This document shows positions 35,816-44,997 of a DNA stretch of 48,056 nt, in pieces. A program made the translations under genes and the position numbers. Source of the stretch: Akkermansiaceae bacterium (lineage in GTDB: Bacteria > Verrucomicrobiota > Verrucomicrobiia > Verrucomicrobiales > Akkermansiaceae); NCBI GenBank assembly GCA_025362955.1, contig JANYFB010000114.1, forward strand, positions 1-48,056. The letters are read 5' to 3'. Each line of letters begins with the position of its first letter. Positions within the stretch are counted from its first letter, which is position 1. The notes under the pieces are model-generated. The model saw nothing but the letters and a program-made list of their open reading frames with translations, searched no databases and had not been told where the DNA came from.

Positions 35816-37303
35816 TCATCCGACATTCAAAACCATCTTGAAGCGCTGATACGCAGATTCCCAAGCTGCTGGTTTATCCGGTGTAAAGGTCTGGAACTCG
35901 AAAGAGCGGCGAATTAAATCCCGCCCGGCTTGGATGTCTGGCAAGTGGCCCGTGCCGATCATCTGGGTGATGACGTTGCCACAGGACGTGGCTTCCACCG
36001 GGCCTGCAACGAGTTTGATCCCCAGCGCATTCGCCGTCGCCTGGCTAAGGAGCTCGTTCTGGATGCCTCCACCTCCAGCGTGCAAACGATCAAACCCACA
36101 TCCTGTTAGTTGGCGGATGTGATCGTAAACCATCCGGTATTTCAGCGCCAAGGATTCGCTGGCCACCCGCAGCACCTGCCCCTTGTCACAAGGCACGGCT
36201 TGCCCGGTTTTCTCACACCAGGCTCGGATCTTGTCCGGCATTCCACCGGGACTCGCGAAGCTTGCGTCGTCCGGGTCGATAAATGCGGAAAACGGCGCGG
36301 CCTCCTTCGCCAGCGTCGCCATCTCCGCGTAGCTGAGTTTTTCCCCATCGAGATCCCACTGCCGTTTGCATTCCTGAATCAACCACAAGCCGCCGATGTT
36401 TTTCAAAAACCTAACACTTCCAGCCACTCCGAGCTCATTGCAAAACCCATGCTCTAACGCTTCCGGCGTGGTAATTGGCGCAAGCGTTTCCACGCCCATG
36501 ATCGACCATGTTCCCGACGAGAGCCAAAGATTCCCGCTTCCGCTCAGGGGAATTCCCGCGACTGCCGCCGCCGTGTCATGGCAAGCCGTGGCCACCACCG
36601 GAATCCCCGCCCGACCGATGACCCGGGCCACTTCGTCACGGATTGGCCCTAACACCGTGCCCGGTGTGACAATTTCTCCGAACAACCTGCGCGGCAGGGT
36701 TAGGGCGTCGATCAGCCCCCACGCCCAGTCTCCCGACTTCGCGTCGAGCAACTGCGAGGTGGAGGCGATGGTCTGCTCCACCGCCTGCCTGCCGGTCAGC
36801 CAATAGGCTAACAAATCTGGCACGAAAAGCAAGTGCTCGGCATTCATCAACGCCGGGCTTTTCCTCCGCGCCTCCGCTAGCAGATGAAGCGAGCTGTTAT
36901 AGAAATTCGTTTTTACCCCAGTTTGTGCATAGACCTCCGCCTCGGGCAGAATCGCGTGCATCGCTTCCGCCATGCCATCGGACCGAGGATCGCGATACTG
37001 ATGCGGCATTCCTAGCAGCTCTCCGTTAGAATCAACCAGCCCGAAATCACAGCCCCAAGTGTCAATGCCGATGGAGACGATGGATTCGCCATGCCGCTCC
37101 ACTGCCCGCCGCAGACCTTCGAGAATTTCCCGATAGAGTCCGACGATGTTCCAAAATGACCCGCCCGGCAGATCCGTCCCCGGATTGTCGAAACGATGGA
37201 CTTCCTCCAACTCCAGCGTGGAAAAATCCGTTTTCGCAGCGATCACGCGACCACTGCCCGCACCCAGATCCACAGCGATGAATACTTTTTTTCCTGAAGT
37301 CAT
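35816..37303 (-). CDS. rhaB: Rhamnulokinase-like FGGY carbohydrate kinase
   Basis: FIAVDLGAGSGRVIAAK...IGIDTWGCDFGLVDSNGELLGMPHQYRDPR...SGTWSIMGVET. Confidence 0.85.
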   Translation of the reverse strand: MTSGKKVFIAVDLGAGSGRVIAAKTDFSTLELEEVHRFDNPGTDLPGGSFWNIVGLYREILEGLRRAVERHGESIVSIGIDTWGCDFGLVDSNGELLGMPHQYRDPRSDGMAEAMHAILPEAEVYAQTGVKTNFYNSSLHLLAEARRKSPALMNAEHLLFVPDLLAYWLTGRQAVEQTIASTSQLLDAKSGDWAWGLIDALTLPRRLFGEIVTPGTVLGPIRDEVARVIGRAGIPVVATACHDTAAAVAGIPLSGSGNLWLSSGTWSIMGVETLAPITTPEALEHGFCNELGVAGSVRFLKNIGGLWLIQECKRQWDLDGEKLSYAEMATLAKEAAPFSAFIDPDDASFASPGGMPDKIRAWCEKTGQAVPCDKGQVLRVASESLALKYRMVYDHIRQLTGCGFDRLHAGGGGIQNELLSQATANALGIKLVAGPVEATSCGNVITQMIGTGHLPDIQAGRDLIRRSFEFQTFTPDKPAAWESAYQRFKMVLNVG

Positions 37304-37368
37304 TTTTTGAAATTGGACTTATGTCACATCGTTTTTCAACCCTATCCTGCTTGCAATGCCGAAACGGA

Positions 37369-38466
37369 CTAAGGCCGGAACAATAAGGGCGCGAAGTCAC
37401 GCAGATAGCCGCGCCAGACAGTCCATTCATGGGCTCCTTCGGTCACTGTCCAACGCTGGTGGACGCCGTGCTTCTGCAGAAGCTCATGAAATTGCTCCGC
37501 CTCCTTGAGTAAGTCATCGTCTTTTCCGATAGAAATCCACAGGAGCTTAACCTCGTCGTTCAGGCTTTTGTTCTTCAATCCCGCCCCCACGAGATCTTCC
37601 GCCGATGGGACGTAGGCACTCATGCCGCCAATATATGCGAACATTTCCGGATGATTGATTCCGATTTCTAACGATTGCATCCCACCCATCGACAGACCGT
37701 TGATCGCACGTCCTGCGGCTGTCGGAATCGTGCGGTAGCCTGAGTCCACTAGCGGCACCACCGAGCCAAGCACGTCCGCTTCAAACTTGATGAAGTTTGC
37801 CTTGTGATCGCCCTCCTCCTCTTGCAAGTCCGCATGTCCATCAGGCATCACTAACAACATCGGCACGGCTTTGCCCTCGGCGATGAGATTGTCCAAAATC
37901 AAATGGGCGCGCCCAAACTCCGTCCATGTCGCTTCTGTATCGCCTGTGCCGTGAAAAAGATAGAGAACCGGATAACGACGCCCCGCCTCCTGATCATAGC
38001 CGGGCGGGGTATAGACCCTTAATCGGCGCAAGCGCTTGAGGGACTGGGAATAGTAACTGTGCAAATGGACCGTCCCGTGGAGCACATTTCTCCATTGATA
38101 GAATAATGGCGTATCCGTGGTGATTTCCAACGAACTGGTATAAGGATTCCTTTCTGGTTTCACCGCCGGATTTGAAGGGTCGATCATTTGTTCGCCATCG
38201 ACCATGAAACTATAATCGTAAATTCCAGGATCAATCGGCCCCACCGTAACCGCCCAAACCGCTTGCGGACCTTTTTTCATTTCCACCATGGTGCGGTGGA
38301 TTCCCTTGAGTTTCACCGTCTTGGCGGTTGGGTCTTGGAAACGGAAAATCACGCGGCGGTCTTCGAGAATCTGAGGCGAATCTGGCGGCTCGTCTGCGGG
38401 TGCCTTTCCTAACATCAATACCACCGCCAAAATGGGCGCGAACCGAGCGATCATGAGCTTACTCAA
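37369..38466 (-). CDS. Secreted esterase (enterochelin/feruloyl esterase D-like alpha/beta hydrolase with N-terminal E-set domain)
   Basis: RVYTPPGYDQEAGRRYPVLYLFHGTGDTEATWTEFGRAHLILDNLIAEGKAVPMLLVMPDGH...INGLSMGGMQSLEIG. Confidence 0.83.
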   Translation of the reverse strand: MSKLMIARFAPILAVVLMLGKAPADEPPDSPQILEDRRVIFRFQDPTAKTVKLKGIHRTMVEMKKGPQAVWAVTVGPIDPGIYDYSFMVDGEQMIDPSNPAVKPERNPYTSSLEITTDTPLFYQWRNVLHGTVHLHSYYSQSLKRLRRLRVYTPPGYDQEAGRRYPVLYLFHGTGDTEATWTEFGRAHLILDNLIAEGKAVPMLLVMPDGHADLQEEEGDHKANFIKFEADVLGSVVPLVDSGYRTIPTAAGRAINGLSMGGMQSLEIGINHPEMFAYIGGMSAYVPSAEDLVGAGLKNKSLNDEVKLLWISIGKDDDLLKEAEQFHELLQKHGVHQRWTVTEGAHEWTVWRGYLRDFAPLLFRP

Positions 38467-38620
38467 GACCGATTTTCACCAATTTCCAGCTCTTTCGCGA
38501 GTTTGGCTTTCGTCATTGCCAAGCGGCGCGATTCAGTTTTCGCGGGACACGAGTGCTTTTTCTATCCGTCAAAGCATTTCCCTTGGCGAAATCCTCCTGC
38601 GGGATTAGAAAACCCGCGCC

Positions 38621-38728
38621 ATGACCCGCTCTTCCATCGAACTTGCCGCGAAGATTTACATCTTCACGCTGTCCTGCGTCTTCATTTGGGCAGTGACCAA
38701 AGTGCTCGCACAAATGGGTTTAATGTAA
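38621..38728 (+). CDS. Possible 35-aa single-pass membrane miniprotein
   Basis: MTRSSIELAAKIYIFTLSCVFIWAVTKVLAQMGLM*; one hydrophobic segment; lies in the gap between 37369..38466 and 38737..39303; no strong Shine-Dalgarno seen. Confidence 0.35.
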   Translation: MTRSSIELAAKIYIFTLSCVFIWAVTKVLAQMGLM

Positions 38729-38736
38729 TCTCGGGA

Positions 38737-39303
38737 CTATTTCCAATCCACGGGAATCTCGGCGATCCGACCGTTTTTATCGTCATACTTAATCAATCCG
38801 TGGTGGAGGGCATGTTCATGGACGAAGCGGGTAACCTTCACATCAAAGGCACAGTATTCGGCGATTTTTCGGAGCGGCTCGAATTCACCGGATTTCTTGT
38901 GCTCTTGCCACCAGCGCAGCGCGTCGAGTCCATCTGCGGTCTTGCCAGTGCCAAGTGAGGCGGACGCTACGGCATCGAGCTTGAGGCGAAATCCCACAAT
39001 TTTTTCTAACTCCAGCATCATATCGAGGTTGATTGTTTGCTCGGCCAACGTGTGAAAAACGTAGGGCTGGAGCACCGGATAATCGAACTGAAGATGATTC
39101 CAGCCCACGACGAGATCGGCCCGGACAAGTTCCTCGCCGAGCTTCTCCATCTCATTTTCCGCATAGATTTCATAAGATCCTCGCGCGGTGCTATAGGTGA
39201 CGCCGACCGACACCTGCATTTTGTCCTTATGCATGGAACCTCCCACATCGCCGAAGCTGCGCTGCGTTTCCAAATCGAAATAGACGATATTTTTCCCGGC
39301 CAC
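38737..39303 (-). CDS. RNase H-like/DEDD exonuclease domain protein (YprB-like)
   Basis: NIVYFDLETQRSFGDVGG...DLVVGWNHLQFDYPVLQPY...EYCAFDVKVTRFVHEHAL pattern of DEDD residues. Confidence 0.65.
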   Translation of the reverse strand: MAGKNIVYFDLETQRSFGDVGGSMHKDKMQVSVGVTYSTARGSYEIYAENEMEKLGEELVRADLVVGWNHLQFDYPVLQPYVFHTLAEQTINLDMMLELEKIVGFRLKLDAVASASLGTGKTADGLDALRWWQEHKKSGEFEPLRKIAEYCAFDVKVTRFVHEHALHHGLIKYDDKNGRIAEIPVDWK

Positions 39304-39400
39304 GGCTTCTTGTAACGGGCGGGGCGGCCCTCCGGCAAGCCGGATGCTTCGATGGAGAGTGGAATGAGTCCAACAGAACTGGCGAGAAAAAGGACTGGAT

Positions 39401-40663
39401 TCACTCTTCTCGCTTTTTCACGGCCGTCCCGTCCTTCACGGAATCCGGGGGATGGAGTAGCACTTCATCCCCAGCTTGTAAGCCCGATAGAATTTGCGTG
39501 AAGCGCCCGTCGGAGTGACCTGCTTCGATGGAGGTGAGCATCGCCCTGCCAGCATGATAGAGGTAGGCTTTCCACGCATTGCCCTCGCGAAACAAGGCTC
39601 CGGCAGGGACGACCGGAACCTTATCAGAATGCCAAACGGCCACGCGGACCTCGACTCGGAATCGGTCTCCCAAGGTCTTTGCCGCGTCCGGGAAATTCAC
39701 GAGTTCGCTGAGCACAATGACTCGTTGCTCCTCGACGCCGAGGGCAGAAATTTTCGTGAATGCGGCGGGTTCCACTCGCCGCACTCGACCTGTTAGCGCG
39801 GTTTCCCCGCCCCATTGTTCAATCTCCACCGCGTCGCCAGGATGGATGGTCACGGCATCGCGCGAGAGAATTTCCGCCTCAATTTCGAGATCGTTAGGAT
39901 CCCCAATTTCTAAAATCTGCGTGCCCGGCGAAACGACCATTTCGCTCTCTTGCATGACCTTGAGCACGCGCCCGGAAACTGGGGATTTCACCTCTATCAG
40001 ATTTCCCGAGCTGTTGGATGCGGGTCGATCCAAGGCGGCACGGGCTTGGGCGAGTTCATAGTCGATCACCTGAAGCGCAAACTCACCTGCCCGGACTTCG
40101 GCGGCCCGCATCGACGCTTCGCCTTCCATCTTGTCGCGGTCTGCTTGGGAAACGGTGCCTTCGCGGGTGACCGAGCGGAAGCGCTCGCGGTCGGCCTGCG
40201 CCATTTTTGAGATGGCACGTTTCGCTTCAAGGGATTCGGCGGCCTGCTTGCGGGATGCTTCGCGCATGGAGACAACCGCCTCCGCCTCGGCGCGCGCCCG
40301 TGGATCCAGTAAGGGCGGAGCGACGGGCTCGATTGTGGTTAGAAGTGTGTCACCTGCCTTGACATCATCACCTGGCTTGAGGGCCAAACGGCGCATTTTT
40401 CCTGCAAGAGGAGCTGCGACCACATAACGATTTCTAACACGAGTTTTGCCTTCCTCGGAAACCCGGACGGTCAGCGGTCCCAGAGCAACGACTCCGGTTT
40501 CAATGACAACCGGCTTCGGCCACAGACCCCAAACGATCAAGGCTAGAAGTATGAGGCAGCCCAGCCAGGGCAGGGCGCGTTTGAGTAAATTCTTCCCCGA
40601 TGGATTGCGCTTGGTTTCCCACGGAGCGCTGCCTGCGGAACTATCGGAGTCGGGAGTGGCCAT
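39401..40663 (-). CDS. Efflux RND/HlyD-type periplasmic adaptor subunit
   Basis: N-terminal TM helix; VVAAPLAGKMRRLALKPGDDVKAGDTLL; IEVKSPVSGRVLKVMQESEMVVSPGTQILEIGD. Confidence 0.85.
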   Translation of the reverse strand: MATPDSDSSAGSAPWETKRNPSGKNLLKRALPWLGCLILLALIVWGLWPKPVVIETGVVALGPLTVRVSEEGKTRVRNRYVVAAPLAGKMRRLALKPGDDVKAGDTLLTTIEPVAPPLLDPRARAEAEAVVSMREASRKQAAESLEAKRAISKMAQADRERFRSVTREGTVSQADRDKMEGEASMRAAEVRAGEFALQVIDYELAQARAALDRPASNSSGNLIEVKSPVSGRVLKVMQESEMVVSPGTQILEIGDPNDLEIEAEILSRDAVTIHPGDAVEIEQWGGETALTGRVRRVEPAAFTKISALGVEEQRVIVLSELVNFPDAAKTLGDRFRVEVRVAVWHSDKVPVVPAGALFREGNAWKAYLYHAGRAMLTSIEAGHSDGRFTQILSGLQAGDEVLLHPPDSVKDGTAVKKREE

Positions 40664-40824
40664 GAGTGCTTGCAACTGGTCATAATCGAGATGGAGGCAA
40701 GTTTCAAGACGCCAACCCCGTCGGGTGTGCTTCGCCTAAACCACGGGCGCGGTGAGTCGGCGAAACCTGTCCTTTCGATCCCCTATCAGCCGGGAAGTCG
40801 CACTACCTTCCAGTGACGAATTTT

Positions 40825-43515
40825 TCAATAAGTTTTCAGCCACTCGATGACGTCGGCCACATCCTGCGCGGTCATTCCAAGCTGATCCGCACCGAGCATC
40901 AACGACCGATCCATGTCCTTGCGACTGGCAATTTGATTTTTCGGAACCCGCTGGGTGGTGCCGCCGGTGGAGATGATGATGACAGGATCACCGTCGGCGA
41001 TGATGTGTCCGTCGATCCATTTTCCATCCTTGAGATTGATCGCCGTCCCTTCGAAGCCGTGGGATATGTCTGCCGAAGGTGTTACAATCGACTTGGCGAT
41101 GACTTCAGGCGGTTGGCGACTGGCAAATCCTTTGAGGGCAGGGCCGTAATCAGGACCAGCTTCACCGATTTTGTGGCACATGATGCAGCGTCCGGCAGCG
41201 AGCTTTCCGCGTGCCGCGTCCCCTTTCAGTGCCAACACATCGGCAGGGGTAAACTTGGTGGTGGCGGGTTTTTCAGGGACCGTAATCTCCACGAGTTGGG
41301 CGGCTTTTTCTAGCAGGCCGTGTTTTTCCATCTCTGCGCGAAGTCCCATGGAAGACCATTCCCCATCACTGAGATTTTTGAGCCACCACAAGGCCTGATC
41401 CCTAACAGCCGACCCCTTGGCGGCGAGCTCCATGAGCGCATCCGCAGAAACCCGTGAAGTGATGAAGGCGATGGAATCGACCGCGAACTTGCGCTGCTCG
41501 GTAGTTAGATTCTCGGCTGTAGCGCGAGTTTTCAGAGAAGGCACGGCGGCCTCCGGCATCAACCGCCAAGTGAGACGGGCGAAGGTATCCGACCACTCGC
41601 CCGGTGCGCCGGGTTGCATTTTCTGGCCGATTGCTTTCCAAAGCTCCTCGGCATTGTGCCCCGCTCCAATGCCGAGCGAGTCCAGATAGGCGCGATCTTT
41701 TCCATCGTATTGGATTGCCACCGCCACCAGAACATCGCGTGCTTCCTCGAATTTGCGATATCGCATGGACAACGCCGCCTCCGCACGGACTTCGGGCGCT
41801 GGGTCGTTAGAAAGTTTGCGGGCGTAAGGCAAATCGTCGATCACACCATCCGTCCGCCGGATTGCCCGGAATGCCGTTAGACGCGTGGCGGCATCCTTGC
41901 TAATAATCAGAGAGCTCAACTTCGCCATTCCTTTTTCGCCAAGATACGGCATCAACCAAATCCCCCGGGATGCGACGTAGGGATTGGGGTCTTCGAGGAC
42001 TTTCGCCACGGCATCATAAGCGGCGGCTCCTGCGGATTTCAGCTTCTGATAGCCAAGTGAACGGACATTGACGGTCGGAGATTTCAAGGCAAGGATAGCG
42101 CCTTCCATGGTGCCGAGATCGACCTTGGGCAGGACCGATTTGAAGCCTTTCGGGGCGATGCGATAAATAATCCCCGAGGCAGCTTCGTCCTGAGTATCGT
42201 GACCACCGACGCGAGGATCGGTCCAATCCGCCACGTAGAGCGCCCCATCAGGACCGACACAGACATCGGACGGGCGGAAGGTGAATTTGAGGGTTTCCGC
42301 CTCAGGAGAGTCGGCCTTCTTTTTCACGCCGCCGGTGAAGTCGGCACCATCGAAATTTTTCTCGGGATTCGTGGTTACGAAATCGTTGCGGTCGAACTTG
42401 AAGTCCGCGCCGTCCAAGGCGGGCTGATAGGAGAAAATCACATTGCGGGCTGGCTCGCAGGAGAACAGCGTGCCGGTGTATTTTTCACCGAGAGCACCAT
42501 TTTCATAGAAGGCGATTCCCGTGGGCGAGCCACCGCCATAGACATCGCCCGCAGGCATGGTTCCGGGATTTTCCTGCCGCCACTCGGCCACCGCCGTCTT
42601 TTGGCCCGGGCGCTTGTCGGCGTTCCAATCGCGTTTGCCATCTTTGGAAAAATAGCCCGCATTTCCGTGTTCGATAATGTGGGTGACGCGGCAGGCTGGT
42701 GGATCATCGTTGTCGTTTTGGAAAACGTAGCCGCGTGAGTTGATCGTCTGTTCATACGAGTTTCTGTAGCCGTTTCCGATCACCTCCGCGTGGGTCGCAT
42801 CTGGGTTCATGCGGACGGTAAATCCGCCCACATACACGAAACCATCATCGCTTTTCTGCCCCGCGACGGACTTGGTATCGACCGGCCATTCGCCGCCGCC
42901 GCTTTTATAATAGGCGCCGCCGACACGGAAGGTTTTGCCGGACTTATCGGTGAAGATACCATCCGTATTTCCTTGGTTGAAATACCACTTCCCGTCCGGT
43001 CCGGCAGTAAGCGAGTGCAGCGAGTGGTCGTGATTTTTTCCGTTGAAACCCGTGAGTAAAACCTCGCGGGTGTCGCCGGATGCAGGGTCGAATTTTCCGT
43101 CACGGTTCACGTCCGTGAGCTTGAGCAAATTCGGCGGCTGGGAAACGATAACCACATTGTCGAACACCGCGATGCCAAGTGGAGAAACAAGTTCTGGATC
43201 CTGCCAGAAGACCTTGGAACTGTCCGCTTTTCCATCGCCATCGGTGTCTTCAAGAATGACGACACGATCACCCGCCGCTTGACGCCCGGCTTTGTTGCGG
43301 TAATTCACTCCCTCAGTAACCCAGACCCGTCCTTTGTGGTCGATGTCCATGTTCGTTGGGTTGAAAAGTGCGGGCGAGGTCGCCCAAGGAGTGATTTCCA
43401 AACCCTCCGGCAGCACAAATGAAGCGAGCGGCATCGCCGGTGGCTCTTGGCTCGGGGCCCACGCATGGGCGAAGGAAGCAGTCGCAAGGATCAAGAAGGG
43501 TTGGAAGACTTTCAT
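40825..43515 (-). CDS. PVC-type heme-binding CxxCH protein with N-terminal propeller and HEAT repeats
   Basis: Signal peptide; FNPTNMDIDHKGRVWVTEGVNYRNK...; HEAT-like middle; RCIMCHKIGEAGPDYGPALKGF...VIEWLKTY. Confidence 0.88.
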   Translation of the reverse strand: MKVFQPFLILATASFAHAWAPSQEPPAMPLASFVLPEGLEITPWATSPALFNPTNMDIDHKGRVWVTEGVNYRNKAGRQAAGDRVVILEDTDGDGKADSSKVFWQDPELVSPLGIAVFDNVVIVSQPPNLLKLTDVNRDGKFDPASGDTREVLLTGFNGKNHDHSLHSLTAGPDGKWYFNQGNTDGIFTDKSGKTFRVGGAYYKSGGGEWPVDTKSVAGQKSDDGFVYVGGFTVRMNPDATHAEVIGNGYRNSYEQTINSRGYVFQNDNDDPPACRVTHIIEHGNAGYFSKDGKRDWNADKRPGQKTAVAEWRQENPGTMPAGDVYGGGSPTGIAFYENGALGEKYTGTLFSCEPARNVIFSYQPALDGADFKFDRNDFVTTNPEKNFDGADFTGGVKKKADSPEAETLKFTFRPSDVCVGPDGALYVADWTDPRVGGHDTQDEAASGIIYRIAPKGFKSVLPKVDLGTMEGAILALKSPTVNVRSLGYQKLKSAGAAAYDAVAKVLEDPNPYVASRGIWLMPYLGEKGMAKLSSLIISKDAATRLTAFRAIRRTDGVIDDLPYARKLSNDPAPEVRAEAALSMRYRKFEEARDVLVAVAIQYDGKDRAYLDSLGIGAGHNAEELWKAIGQKMQPGAPGEWSDTFARLTWRLMPEAAVPSLKTRATAENLTTEQRKFAVDSIAFITSRVSADALMELAAKGSAVRDQALWWLKNLSDGEWSSMGLRAEMEKHGLLEKAAQLVEITVPEKPATTKFTPADVLALKGDAARGKLAAGRCIMCHKIGEAGPDYGPALKGFASRQPPEVIAKSIVTPSADISHGFEGTAINLKDGKWIDGHIIADGDPVIIISTGGTTQRVPKNQIASRKDMDRSLMLGADQLGMTAQDVADVIEWLKTY

Positions 43516-43621
43516 AACTTGGGTTGTTCTTGGGGATGCTATTACCGGCTTTCAGCGGGTCAACTATCAACAAATCCACGCCCTGCTTTGACAATCCGCA
43601 ACCCGCTGGCTATCGAAACCC

Positions 43622-44983
<1,362 letters not shown>

Positions 44984-44997
44984 TCCATTTCTACTCC

